Part shown: piece by piece, positions 1-9,800 of the stretch | How the letters are laid out: each line of letters starts with the position of its first letter | How positions within the stretch are numbered: position 1 is the first letter of the stretch | From: Acidobacteriota bacterium | GTDB taxonomy: Bacteria > Acidobacteriota > Terriglobia > Acidiferrales > UBA7541 | Assembly (NCBI GenBank): GCA_003153585.1 | Contig: PLZZ01000190.1 | Coordinates: 23,743 to 41,295 of the forward strand | Length of the DNA stretch: 17,553 nt | Direction of reading: 5' to 3' | Made by a program: the position numbers and the translations under genes | The notes under the pieces: model-generated | Told to the model about the DNA's origin: nothing | What the model saw: only the letters and a program-made list of their open reading frames with translations | Databases searched by the model: none

Positions 1-1
1 A

Positions 2-1117
2 TCATGGGAGTGTCTGAACCTCCACGGAAAGGACCGCGGGCAGATCCCGTACGATGGGGGTCCAGTTGTCACCTGCGTCTGCCGAGGCGTACACCTGCCC
101 GCCGGTGGTTCCAAAATACACACCGCAAGAATCGAGCGCGTCAGTGGCCATCGCGTCCCGCAACACATTTACGTAACAGTCCCTCTGCGGCAAACCTTTC
201 GTCAGCGCCTCCCATTCGTTCCCGCCCGCCGTGCTGCGGTACACGCGCAGCTTCCCATCGGGCGGATAATGCTCCGAATCACTCTTGATCGGCACCACGA
301 AAATTGTCTCCGGCTCGTGCGCATGAACGTCAATTGCGAAGCCGAAATCGGTGGGCAAGTTTCCGCTTACCTCTTGCCAGGAGTCCCCGGCATTGTCGCT
401 GCGCATGACGTCCCAGTGCTTCTGCATGAAAAGCACATCCGGACGCGACCGGTGCATCGCGATGTGGTGAACGCAGTGGCCAACCTCGGCAGTCGGGTTC
501 GGGATATGTTCTGACCTCAAACCGCGGTTGATTGGTTTCCAAGTCTTGCCTGCGTCGTCAGTCCGGAACGCACCCGCCGCTGAGATGGCAATGAACATTC
601 GGTCCGGGTGGCTCGGATCCAAAATAATTGTGTGCAGGCACATCCCGCCTGCACCTGGCTGCCACGACGGCCCCGAACCATGGCCGCGGAGACCAGAAAG
701 CTCCACCCACGTCTGGCCACCATCAATTGACCGGAACAACGCGGCGTCTTCCGCTCCGGCATACACAGTATCCGGATCGGCCAGCGATGGCTCCAGGTGC
801 CACACGCGCTTGAACTCCCACGGATGCGGCGTGCCGTCGTACCACTGGTGAGTGCCGGGGATGCCGTCGTAAGCAAATTTGTTGCCGACAGGTTCCCACG
901 ACTTGCCGCCGTCGTTGGATCGTTGGATAAGTTGCCCAAACCAGCCGGTGGACTGCGATGCATACAGCCGATTCGGATCTACGGGAGATCCCTTCACGTG
1001 GTAAATCTCCCAGCCCGCAAAGTGCGGGCCACTGATGTCCCAATGTTTGCGCTTCGCGTCGGAAGTGAGGACGAACGCGCCCTTCCGCGTCCCCACCAAT
1101 ACTCGTACGCTGCTCAT
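2..1117 (-). CDS. BNR/Asp-box repeat beta-propeller protein (sialidase-like fold)
   Basis: 371-aa protein built from repeated Asp-box (BNR) motifs of the S-x-D-x-G-x-T-W type. I see copies at residues 67-74 (SNDGGKSW), 130-137 (SIDGGQTW), 186-193 (TDDAGKTW), 240-247 (SDNAGDSW), a degenerate one at 295-302 (STAGGNEW), and 345-352 (SADAGDNW). Spacing of roughly 50-60 residues is what a six-bladed or larger propeller would give. There is no signal peptide or membrane segment, so it is probably cytoplasmic. Such proteins are usually auto-named exo-alpha-sialidase or glycosyl hydrolase. The fold is supported, but I see nothing that proves sialidase activity, so substrate and role stay unknown. The ATG at 1117 is preceded by a near-perfect Shine-Dalgarno AAGGAGG five bases upstream, which fixes the start. 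The TGA stop (4..2) overlaps an ATG (5..3) as ATGA, suggesting a coupled downstream gene outside the window. Confidence 0.85.
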   Translation of the reverse strand: MSSVRVLVGTRKGAFVLTSDAKRKHWDISGPHFAGWEIYHVKGSPVDPNRLYASQSTGWFGQLIQRSNDGGKSWEPVGNKFAYDGIPGTHQWYDGTPHPWEFKRVWHLEPSLADPDTVYAGAEDAALFRSIDGGQTWVELSGLRGHGSGPSWQPGAGGMCLHTIILDPSHPDRMFIAISAAGAFRTDDAGKTWKPINRGLRSEHIPNPTAEVGHCVHHIAMHRSRPDVLFMQKHWDVMRSDNAGDSWQEVSGNLPTDFGFAIDVHAHEPETIFVVPIKSDSEHYPPDGKLRVYRSTAGGNEWEALTKGLPQRDCYVNVLRDAMATDALDSCGVYFGTTGGQVYASADAGDNWTPIVRDLPAVLSVEVQTLP

Positions 1118-1122
1118 CTCTT

Positions 1123-1129
1123 CCTCCTT
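1123..1129 (-). promoter_or_regulatory. Strong ribosome binding site of the BNR protein
   Basis: On the minus strand the sequence reads AAGGAGG, then five bases (AAGAG), then ATG at 1117. It is the best Shine-Dalgarno match in the window and settles the start of the gene. Confidence 0.75.
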
Positions 1130-1285
1130 CGCAGAAACTCACGACACACCAGAACATCGACCGCGAAGATCAGCGCGGGTAGCAGCTGGGGCACCGGCGC
1201 CACATCCTCGTGGAAGTTTACGCTTCGGACGCCAAAAATGTTTCTCGCTCGTGCCGTGCGTGGTTTTTTTTCGTAGGAAGACGGC

Positions 1286-1372
1286 ATGTCCAAGACACTC
1301 CTTTACTTTGGTAGCGGTGCCCTAAAACAGTTGAGTTGGAGGAGACTTCGTTGTATAAGGCTGAAGCGATGA
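1286..1372 (+). CDS. Candidate 28-aa basic leader peptide
   Basis: ATG at 1286 is preceded by AGGAAG (1275-1280) at five bases. It opens 28 codons, beginning MSKTLLYFGSGALKQL and ending in an Arg/Lys/Cys-rich tail. The TGA stop (1370-1372) overlaps the in-frame ATG at 1369 of the next gene as ATGA, and the ORF also spans that gene's own Shine-Dalgarno and TTG start. It could be a leader whose translation affects initiation of the membrane protein, or it may be a chance ORF. It has no recognisable family. The distance and overlap are visible in the sequence; function is speculation. Confidence 0.22.
   Translation: MSKTLLYFGSGALKQLSWRRLRCIRLKR
1338..1344 (+). promoter_or_regulatory. Ribosome binding site that selects the TTG start at 1351
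   Basis: GGAGGAG lies six bases before TTG 1351. Neither the upstream TTG (1336) nor the ATG (1369) has a comparable site at proper spacing, so the non-ATG start is preferred. Confidence 0.5.
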
Positions 1373-1692
1373 TTTTAAGCCGTCCAACGCGCAGCAGGCT
1401 TCGCTTTGCGGTCGTAGCGGCTCTGTTGTTCTGCGCCCTCGCGTTGGTCGAATTTCCAGAGCTACTCAGCCTCAAGGATGATACTTCGAACGACTTCACC
1501 CTGCTGGTCTCCAGACAGGACGTCTCTTCGCCAAACAGCACGATTAAACCCGCGCAGACGCCAGTCGCGATTCCTATCCGGGAAGTCAGTCTTCACGCGC
1601 CGATTTCGAATCTGCTGGCACTTTCGTTTCCTGACACCCTGGCTCACTCATCCATCGACTACCTGCATCTGCTCTGCGTTCATAGGACATAA
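1351..1692 (+). CDS. Small single-pass membrane protein of unknown function
   Basis: Not a protein I can name. With a TTG start at 1351 it is 113 aa. I choose this start because GGAGGAG (1338-1344) sits exactly six bases upstream. The TTG at 1336 lies before that site, and the ATG at 1369 is 24 bases after it. The N-terminus is basic (SRPTRSRLR), followed by one strongly hydrophobic helix of about 18 residues (FAVVAALLFCALALVEF). A polar region then begins with ELLSLKDDTSNDFTLL and continues rich in Ser, Pro and Thr. This suggests an inner-membrane anchor with most of the chain outside the cytoplasm. The C-terminus is moderately hydrophobic but has no clear second helix. The gene is transcribed divergently from the BNR gene, with about 230 bp between them. 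Its reality is supported by the Shine-Dalgarno and the coherent membrane topology, not by homology. Confidence 0.55.
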   Translation: MYKAEAMILSRPTRSRLRFAVVAALLFCALALVEFPELLSLKDDTSNDFTLLVSRQDVSSPNSTIKPAQTPVAIPIREVSLHAPISNLLALSFPDTLAHSSIDYLHLLCVHRT

Positions 1693-1742
1693 ACCTCTGT
1701 TTCTTTTCTGAAGTTGCTCGCTTTCCACATTCATAAACCAAA

Positions 1743-1755
1743 CGGGATCATCCCG
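1743..1755 (+). promoter_or_regulatory. Perfect 13-bp dyad, possible operator
   Basis: CGGGAT-C-ATCCCG is a perfect inverted repeat with six-base arms around one central base, about 70 bp before the ATG at 1822. The one-base centre rules out an RNA hairpin and suits a dimeric DNA-binding protein. Dyads of this size also occur by chance, so the assignment is tentative. Confidence 0.2.
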
Positions 1756-1821
1756 CGAACGCTTCCGATTCGCAGGCTTTTCTCCTTGGCAATACTTCAC
1801 AGAAAAGGAGCACGTGCAATC

Positions 1822-2019
1822 ATGAGACCGACTTTAATAGCTACAGACCAAAGGATTCTCCATCAATATCTGCAAGACTTGATTTGCCAAGCAAACACGG
1901 TGGAAGAGGTTGACATCCTTGTCGGAGTGCTGATGTCGCTGCAATACGCGGCCCGGCCCATTTCGGCAACGCTGTCGGCAAACCCACTAAGGATCGTTCA
2001 CGGCAAATCTGGGCGCTGA
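1822..2019 (+). CDS. Hypothetical 65-aa soluble protein
   Basis: No family recognised. The ORF can be extended upstream to a TTG at 1714, but the ATG at 1822 is preferred because AAAAGGAG (1803-1810) lies 11 bases upstream while TTG 1714 has no such site. The product begins MRPTLIATDQRILHQYLQDL and looks like a small helical protein with alternating hydrophobic and acidic residues (LICQANTVEEVDILVGVLMSL), ending in a short basic tail. It has no signal sequence or membrane helix. It lies about 130 bp downstream of the small membrane protein on the same strand and might be co-transcribed with it. A hairpin lies 40 bp beyond its stop. It could be a chance ORF, though the Shine-Dalgarno and composition argue mildly for a real gene. 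Confidence 0.4.
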   Translation: MRPTLIATDQRILHQYLQDLICQANTVEEVDILVGVLMSLQYAARPISATLSANPLRIVHGKSGR

Positions 2020-2059
2020 TTTCGTTACTCCGCAGCACGGTGTGGAGTTCCTTTTGTAG

Positions 2060-2101
2060 CGCATCTACCCTTCGGTAGCCGGGGCGACCGGAGGGTATGC
2101 G
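2060..2101. repeat. Strong stem-loop, REP-like palindrome or terminator-like hairpin
   Basis: The 11-base arms TACCCTTCGGT (2066-2076) and ACCGGAGGGTA (2087-2097) pair fully, with one G-T wobble, around a 10-base loop. The stem continues with CGCA (2060-2063) against TGCG (2098-2101) past a two-base bulge, giving about 15 pairs. No run of T follows on the plus strand, so a classic intrinsic terminator is unlikely. The form resembles the dispersed palindromic elements found between bacterial genes, but I see only one copy here. Confidence 0.55.
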
Positions 2102-2153
2102 CGGGTCTGTGTTCTTTCACCATCGTCTTAACATGCCGGACGGCTGCCGCATT

Positions 2154-2175
2154 GCTGAGCATTGGCATCCTCAGC
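2154..2175. repeat. Short inverted repeat upstream of the GH39 gene
   Basis: GCTGAG (2154-2159) and CTCAGC (2170-2175) form perfect six-base arms around 10 bases. This could be a small hairpin or, because the arm centres are about 16 bp apart, a binding site for a dimeric regulator. It lies just upstream of the candidate promoter of the GH39 gene. Confidence 0.3.
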
Positions 2176-2183
2176 GCGAAAAC

Positions 2184-2211
2184 GTGACAGTGATATAGAT
2201 TTTTCTTAATT
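2184..2211 (+). promoter_or_regulatory. Weak candidate promoter for the GH39 gene
   Basis: GTGACA (2184-2189, five of six to TTGACA), a 16-base AT-rich spacer, and TTAATT (2206-2211, three of six to TATAAT). It lies about 115 bp before the ATG at 2328. The local AT richness is notable in an otherwise GC-rich sequence, but the -10 match is poor. Confidence 0.25.
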
Positions 2212-2327
2212 GCTAGCGACAGGTGCCCGGCCCGCGACCGCACCAGAAAATCTTGGGCCGGCCGAGGAATCTGTGACATGCTGGCTCCTCTGCTGCCACT
2301 CCTTAACCGTCTGCGAGGTTTCTCCGA

Positions 2328-3842
2328 ATGAAGCGGACATTCTTCGTGTTGTGCATCGTTGCTTCTGTTTCGTTTTGCGTGTCCGCGCAAAACGCCAATT
2401 CGCAGGAGTCCAAGCCGGCCGAAACGATTCAGGTGGACACGCGGGCGAAGGGAGCGCCCTTTCCACATTTTTGGGAGCAAATGTTCGGCTCCGGCCGCGC
2501 GATCCTTTCGCTCCGGGAAAGTTACCGAAACGATTTGCGCGAAGTGAAAGCGGCGACGGATTTCAAGTACGTCCGCTTCCACGCGATTTTTCACGACGAA
2601 GTGGGAGTGTACGATGAAGACGCCGAGGGAAAGCCGCTTTACAATTTTTCCTACGTTGACCAGATCTACGATGGCTTGCTGAAAGCCGGAGTGCGACCTT
2701 TCGTCGAACTGAGCTTCATGCCCACGAAGCTCGCAGCGGAAAATGACATTCAAGCTTTCTGGTACAAGCCCAATGTTTCACCGCCCAAGGATTACAAGAA
2801 GTGGGGCGAACTTGTGAGCCAGTTCGCAAGGCATCTTGTCGAGCGGTACGGCATCGATGAAGTTTCGCAGTGGTATTTTGAAGTATGGAACGAACCCAAC
2901 CTCGATTTTTGGGCCGGCGTTCCGAAGGAACAGACTTACTACCAGCTTTACGACGCGGCCGCGCGAGAGCTAAAACTCGTCAGCCCGCGGCTGAAAGTGG
3001 GAGGACCGGCGACGGCACAAGCTGCCTGGGTGGATCACTTCATTCAGCACACCGCGCAGGACAACGTGCCTGTGGATTTCGTGTCCACGCATGTCTATGG
3101 TAATGATTCGGCTTCGGATGTTTTCGGCACGACGGAACAAATTCCAAGATCGCAAATGGTATGCCGTGCAGTTCGAAAAGTTCACGATCAAATCAACGGC
3201 TCCGTTCGTCCACATCTGCCGTTGATCTGGAGCGAATACAACGCCAGCTACAAGAACGAAACGGACGTGACCGATTCCATTTACATGGGGCCGTGGATGG
3301 CCGATACCATCCGACAGTGCGACGGGCTGGTGGACATGATGAGCTACTGGACATTTTCCGATGTGTTCGAAGAACAAGGCGTGGTGAAGCGCCCGTTCTA
3401 CGGCGGCTATGGGCTGATTGCGGAGGATGGCTTGCCGAAGCCGGCGTTTAATGCTTTCAAGCTGTTACACCGTTTGGGCGACACAAGAATTCCAGTGAAC
3501 GGCGATGACGTTCTTGCAACGCGGCGTGCGGACGGCAGGTTGGTGATGGCGGTCTGGAATTTATCTGCGCCGGGAGGAAATGGCGAGTCGAAGGACATCG
3601 TGCTGCAATTGAACTCTTTGGAGGGGAAAAACCAAGCCTTCGTGTACCGGCTGGACGCAGACCATGGATCGCTGCTGAAAGCGTACGCGGAGATGGGCAG
3701 CCCCGCAGATCCCACCCAAGCGCAAGTTCAATCTCTTCGGCATGCGGCCCGATTGCTCGCGCCGGAATCATGGTCCATCCAGAATGGCCGGATCGAGTTG
3801 CAGCTGCCAGCTAACGCGCTCGCCCTTATCGAAGTTTATTGA
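2328..3842 (+). CDS. Secreted GH39-family glycosidase (beta-xylosidase-like)
   Basis: 504-aa protein with a clear signal peptide (MKRTFFVLCIVASVSFCVSA, likely cut after Ala20), so it acts in the periplasm or outside the cell. The body is a clan GH-A TIM barrel of the GH39 type. WNEPN at residues 187-191 carries the expected acid/base Glu189, and IWSEYNAS carries the expected nucleophile Glu303. FKYVRFHAIFHDE (79-91) and the motif MMSYWTFSDVFEE (337-349) also fit GH39. A beta-rich C-terminal domain follows from about residue 385. Characterised members hydrolyse beta-xylosides or related glycosides with retention; the exact substrate cannot be read from sequence. GAGG nine bases before ATG 2328 supports the start. 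The gene converges on the glucan synthase with 40 bp between stops and has no sugar transporter or other hydrolase nearby. Confidence 0.88.
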   Translation: MKRTFFVLCIVASVSFCVSAQNANSQESKPAETIQVDTRAKGAPFPHFWEQMFGSGRAILSLRESYRNDLREVKAATDFKYVRFHAIFHDEVGVYDEDAEGKPLYNFSYVDQIYDGLLKAGVRPFVELSFMPTKLAAENDIQAFWYKPNVSPPKDYKKWGELVSQFARHLVERYGIDEVSQWYFEVWNEPNLDFWAGVPKEQTYYQLYDAAARELKLVSPRLKVGGPATAQAAWVDHFIQHTAQDNVPVDFVSTHVYGNDSASDVFGTTEQIPRSQMVCRAVRKVHDQINGSVRPHLPLIWSEYNASYKNETDVTDSIYMGPWMADTIRQCDGLVDMMSYWTFSDVFEEQGVVKRPFYGGYGLIAEDGLPKPAFNAFKLLHRLGDTRIPVNGDDVLATRRADGRLVMAVWNLSAPGGNGESKDIVLQLNSLEGKNQAFVYRLDADHGSLLKAYAEMGSPADPTQAQVQSLRHAARLLAPESWSIQNGRIELQLPANALALIEVY

Positions 3843-3851
3843 TTCGCATCC

Positions 3852-3863
3852 CCCGTTAGCGGG
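3852..3863. terminator. Small hairpin between convergent stops
   Basis: CCCG (3852-3855), loop TTAG, CGGG (3860-3863), in the 40-bp gap between the GH39 stop and the synthase stop. The stem is only four pairs plus a possible G-T pair and no T run follows on either strand, so it is at most a weak bidirectional termination aid. Confidence 0.15.
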
Positions 3864-3882
3864 CTGGCTTATTGAGAAAGAC

Positions 3883-6800
3883 TTAGCCCAGCACGATGCG
3901 GATGTTGTGGACCGCTCCGTCGTCGGCGAGTGGAATACTTGCGGAGCCCGGCAAGAGTTTGCCGTCCAATTCAGTAAGCGCTACACCGCGCGCCACGTTC
4001 GAGGGATTTTCCACCTTGATCTTGTAGATCGCCGAGTGGTAGCGAAAGTCGATGGAGTAGCCGGGCCAATTACGAGGGATACACGGATCAATGCTGAGGA
4101 TCATGCCCCGCACACGAAAGCCGAGTATCCACTCCATCCCCGTGCGATAAAGCCAACCCGCCGAACCGGTATACCACGTCCATCCACCTCGTCCAACATG
4201 GGGAGGCTCGGCATAGATGTCTCCCGATACGACGTACGGCTCCACTTTGTAACGCTGCACGTTGGCGCGCGAACTGGTGCGGTTAATCGGGTTCATGAAG
4301 CGGAAAAGTTCATTGGCCTTGTCTCCATTGCCGAGCTCGGCGAAAGCAATTGCCGTCCAAGTGGCGGCATGCGTGTATTGCCCGCCGTTTTCGCGAATCC
4401 CCGGAACGTAACCTTTTATGTATCCAGGATCGTGGGTGGTCCTATCGAAGGGCGGGGTTAAGAGCAAGATCAGCCCGTCCGCAGAACGAACGAGTTGCTG
4501 ATCGACCGCCGACATGGCTCGCGCGGCGCGGCCGGGTTCTGCAGCGCCGCTGATGATTCCCCAAGTTTGAGCGATCGAGTCGATGTGGCATTCGTCATTT
4601 TGCGCAGAGCCGAGCGGAGTGCCGTCGTCAAAGTAAGCGCGGCGATACCATTCGCCGTCCCAGCCATCGTGCTCGAGCGCTGCCTTCAACGCACTCACGT
4701 GGATGCGCCACTTCTCCGCGCGCTGGGACTCCCCGCGCGCGTCCGCCACTTTTGCAAACTCCCAGAGGACAGTATGCAAGAACCAGCCTAGCCAGACGCT
4801 CTCTCCCTTTCCCAAGTAACCGACTCGGTTCATGCCGTCGTTCCAATCCCCGGTGCCCATTAGCGGAAGGCCGTGAAGGCCCACAGACAAGCTGCGATCC
4901 AGAGCGCGGGCACAATGTTCAAATATCGTGGCGCGAATCTGCGAAACGCGCGGCTGGAAGTAAGCTTCGTTCTGACCTTCGGCCAAAAGATCGCCTTCTA
5001 TGAAGGGAACTTGTTCTTCGAGAACAGCCATGTCGCCGGTGGCCTCGATGAAATGAATTACCGCGTAGGGCAACCAGAGAAGATCATCAGACATGCGCGT
5101 GCGTATGCCGCGCCCGGACGGCGGATGCCACCAATGCTGGACGTCACCTTCGACGAACTGGTGAGCGGCTGCCCGCAGCAATTGGTCGCGTGCCTCGGAT
5201 CTTTTCGACACGACGAGGGCCATTACGTCCTGCAATTGATCACGGAATCCATAAGCGCCACTCAATTGATAGAAAGCGGCGCGCGCCCATACGCGACAGG
5301 CCAGAGTCTGATAAAGCAGCCAGCGGTTCAACATCACGTCCATGGTTTGATCGGGAGTGCTGACTTGCACAGCTCCCAAGATGTCGTCCCACTGGCGCAG
5401 CACTTCACGCAGGACCTGATTCAAGTCCGCAGCTCTGTAACGACTGAGCAATTTACGCGCGCTTTCTTTACTTTCCGTTTCGCCCAGGAAAAAAACGATG
5501 TCCACCCGAGCACCCGGCCGCAATTCGAACACCGTTTGCAGGGCGGCGCAGGGATCCAGGGCAGCACCTACTTTGCGCCCGAGCGGCCCATCGCTTTCCA
5601 GTGCTGCCGGCTGGTCAGGCGCCCCATTTCTGCCAAAGAATTCAGTGCGGTCTGCGGTGTACGACGTTTGCCGTCCACCCAGGTCAGCAAAAGCGATGCG
5701 GCCGCCGAAATCACCATTCCAGGCGCTGCGGGCAAAAAGGGCACCTGACGCCGAATCGATTTCGGTAATGAGGTAAGGGGCTGTGGCGCTTCGCGAACTT
5801 CCCAGGACCCATTCGGCATAGGCGGTGACGGAGAGGCGGCGAGTACGTCCGGAATCATTCTGCAGAGAGAGGCGCGATATTTTAATGGGGTCCTCGAGCG
5901 GCACGAACTGGATCAGATCGAGGTTGATGCCATGCGAGCCGTGCTGAAAACGGCTGTAGCCCTGGCCGTGACGGCACAGATAACTAGCTGCTTCATCGCG
6001 AATTGGAAGCGCCGTGGGGGTCCACACTTCTCCGGTACTTTCATCGCGGATATAGATGGCCTCGCCGGGCGTGTCAAAGACGTGATCGTTGGACCAGGGA
6101 GTCAGCTGGTTCTCATGGCTATTGATCGACCAAGTGAAACCTGAACCTGATTCCGAAACCAAGAAGCCGAAAGAGGGGTTTGCGACGACGTTGACCCAGG
6201 GCTCAGGTGTTCGCAAACCCTCATTCAGGACCGTCACATATTCGCGGCCGTTTTCAGCAAAACCACCCAGACCATTGAAAAACTGGAGAGCCGGTTGCGG
6301 TAACTGCACATCCTGACGTTTGCTGGCGCGCGTTTGGCGAGCCACAGGCGGAGGCGCGGGCTCTCTGTACTGCGATCTCGTAATTTGTTCCGCCAAGGTC
6401 CCGCGCCGGCTCAGAAGGACGGCCCTAGCGACTGCTTGGAGCTGGGCGCGCGTTTGCGGCGAAACTAGATCTCCGCGCAAGAGGAAGATCTTTCCGCTGA
6501 CTCCGGTTGTATCCGGAGAAAGCCTAAGCTGGCTACCACGAACGAGCGCTTCCAAGGACGATTGCAGTTCCTGCACGTAAGACGGAGCTTTTTCATTAAT
6601 GATAACCACGTCCGCGGATAACTGTTTCATGCGCCAGTATTCATGGGCGCGCAACAACTGCCGAATGATCTCGACATCATCCGGATCGTCGATACGCGCG
6701 AGCACGATGGGCAGATCGCCGGAGATCCCCTGGGCCCAAAGCGTGGTTATATCCAGAGAGCTTGCACTCAACACATCAGGCGAGGGTCGGAGAGAGGAAT

Positions 6801-9800
6801 CCGAATAGAGGACAGCATTAGCCAGCCTCTGAAACAGGTGTGCCTCTTCGGCGCCGATGCCCAAATGGTGCAGCTGGACCTGCGCTTGGGTCCACGCAAG
6901 AGTTAGAGTGCGTTCAAAGGTTCGGCTATCGCGATACTTATCAGCCAGATCCAGGACTTCTTCGCGCGTGGAAGCAACGATGGTGGAAAAAATAAGATGT
7001 GCGGTGGTACCTGGCGGAATATGGACAGTACGCCGCAGGCTCATTATGGGGTCGAGTACAGAGCCAACCGAATTCGAAAGAGGGCGGCCGTCAATAATCG
7101 ACACAGCGTTGCGCAAGGTACGGGCGCGGCCCACGAACTTCGCGCGGTCGGTTTCGAATTGCAAATCTCCTGTGACGGCTCCGTTGACAACCAGAACGTG
7201 CGCTGCCCACACAGCAGTTTCCTCGGGGGAACGCTTGCGTCGGGTGGCAAGTATCGCACCTAGATCGGACACGAATTCAGTTTCAACGAAGAGGTTCGAG
7301 AAGGCAGGTTGCGCCATATCCGCCGCCTGCGAAGTAAGCGAAAGTTCCGCGTAAGAACTCACTTGCACATCACGCGCACGGACTCCTAAATTCGTGATCG
7401 TGACGCGACGGACTTCGGCATCGTCTTCTGAGGAAACAACCACTTCGAGAGTGGTGGTTAGCGAGCGATCGCGCCGAACAAGTTCGGCGTGGTCTTCGTA
7501 GAAATTGGCCTCGTAACTATCCGGTTCGACGCCGCTGGGCTGATAGCCGGCGGACCACACATTTCCGGTTTGTTCATCGCGCAGGAAAATATAACTGCCC
7601 CAGCAATCGCGGGTGAGATCCTCACGCCAGCGAGTGATGGCAATATCGCGCCAGCGGCTATAGCCCGAGCCCGCCGCAGTCAGCATGACGCCGTAGCGTC
7701 CGTTGGAAAGAAGCTGGGTGCGCGGAGTTGCGTCGTGGGGAGTTGTGAATCGGCGGACCACTGGAGGCGTAAGCTCGCGCACCTTGGCCGCGGCGGAGAC
7801 TTCCTCGGCGCGCGGACGCGCGACCAGCACGTCGCGAGGAGTGCGCTCCTGCAAAAGAAGCTCGGTGGCACGCACGATAGGTTCGGCGTGGAAGCGTGTT
7901 TGCATCACGCCATCATTGAGGACGTTCGCGGATGACAACAAAGTCATGCCCTGGTGATGCGCCATGTAGGCGCGTACCACCGCAACGTTCTTTCCTTCCG
8001 GCAACCGAGAGCCAGTGTAGTCCAGCGCCTCATAAAACCCGAACATTCCTTTGCCGCCGGCCTGCCCAAGCCGCTCAAAATTCTTAACCGCAGCGGAAGG
8101 TCTAATCATGGAAGCCAGCGCGGTAGCGTATGGCGCGATCACGAGATCCTCGCTCAGCCCGCGTTTAAGGCCGAGTCCGGGAACACCGAAACTGGAATAC
8201 TGATAGGTGAAATCGATATCCCTGGCGTTGTAAGCAGACTCGGAAATCCCCCAGGGCACGCCGCGCTCGCCTCCGTATTCAATTTGCCTTAGAACTATCT
8301 GCTCGTAGGTTTGACTCAGCAGGCTATCAGCCGGCGATCGCATCACCAGCGCGGGCATGAGATATTCGAACATGGATCCGGACCAAGAAATTAACGCGGA
8401 GCCGCGGCCTACGGGTGTAAGGGCGCGTCCGACGCGAAACCAGTGGGAGGACGGAACATCTCCTTTAGCGATGGCAATGAAACTGGTGAGCCGGGCTTCC
8501 GAAGCAAGCAAATCGTAGCAATTCGGATCCAAACTTCCGTCGGTGCCCCGGTATCCGATAGAAAAAAGCTTGCGTGAGTGATCGAACAAGAAGCTGAAAT
8601 CCATGGTCTCGAATAATTTCCCCGCCGTTTGTGCGATAGCGGTTAGACGGCGAACCAGGGATGCAGAGTCTGAGATGGAGTCTTGCATCGCTCGCATGAG
8701 CGCAGCCACGCGCGCGAGGACGTCCCTATTTCCGACAGGATCATGGGCCAAACTTGCGCCAAGAGCGGTGAGTTCGCGGACAGCGGCCTCAAAACGTTCG
8801 GGAGCATCCGTTAGAGTCGGAAGGCTCCGGAAGAAAGGTTCAATCGCCAGCCATTCGGGAGCCGGCCCCGAGGGACTTTCAGCTAGAGCCACGACTTGCG
8901 CGGGATCAAGGCGAAGCCACGGCAGCAGGATTTTTGCATCCTGAATGTGAGATTCCACGCATGCTCTCGCGGCTTCGGCCCAGAATCGAAACTCTGAGTT
9001 AGAACTATCTCCCAGCTCTTGCTCGAGAGTTTGTGCGATGTCTGCGACGGTTTGGACACGATCTCTCAATTCAACGAAGCGCACGGTCCAATCCGAAGGG
9101 TCTGACGGTACGGAATCACAAATTGCAGCAACGGCCTCTATCGCGTTACTGAGCTGCTTGCGCGTGACGCTATGTGTGCGCTTGGTATCTGCGATTCGAG
9201 CAACAGCTTCGCGCAACAGCCGCAGCGCATCTTCCACTCCAGACAATACGCTCCGCTCCACGGGTGATTTTTCTATCATCTCCCTGCAGCCGTTGCCGAG
9301 CGCCAATAGATGCCCGGCCATATTGCCGCTATCGACGGAAGAGACGTACTTCGGATCCAGAGGATGAAGATCCCGCGTGTCATACCAGTTATAGAAATGG
9401 CCTCGAAATTGTTCCAACCTGTTCATGGTGCGGAAAGTGTTTTCGAGCCGTTCCGTGGCCGCCTGAATTCCAATCCAACCAAAGTCGCGGGCCGCGAGCG
9501 TAGAGAGCAAATACAGTCCCATATTCGTCGGTGAAGTTCGGTGAGCAACGATGGGTTTGGGATCTTCCTGGAAATTATCCGGAGGAAGGAAGTTATCCGC
9601 GGGTGTAACAAAAGTTTCGAAGAAGCGCCAGGTGCGGCGCGATGCCAGCCGGAGAGCCATGGCATCGGCTGGGGAGAGGGTTTCTACATCCGGAAGGCTT
9701 GGAGGAAGGCTAATCCAACGCGCAACCGCAGGCGCGGCAATCCACAGAGCAACAAAGGGAGTCGCAGCAAACAACGAATGGGGCCTTGCAAACAACACCG

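Larger units (their letters stand above)
2020..2327. other. 308-bp intergenic region with two inverted repeats
   Basis: No convincing coding sequence on either strand. Reading frames here are either antisense or unsupported by a start and binding site. The region holds a strong hairpin (2060-2101), a shorter inverted repeat (2154-2175), and an AT-rich stretch around 2190-2212 with a weak promoter-like arrangement ahead of the GH39 gene. Confidence 0.6.

Noticed and set aside
1263..1271. Run of T after a GC-rich stretch as an intrinsic terminator
   Set aside because: No stable hairpin immediately precedes the T run on the plus strand, and no plus-strand gene ends there.
3742..4461. 239-codon plus-strand frame antisense to the synthase 3' end
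   Set aside because: It overlaps the GH39 end and lies opposite the conserved GH94 coding sequence. Its composition and lack of any motif show it is a shadow frame.
4873..5748. 291-codon plus-strand frame
   Set aside because: Antisense to the catalytic GH94 region of the synthase; no Shine-Dalgarno and no protein-like motif. Long antisense frames are expected in GC-rich genes.
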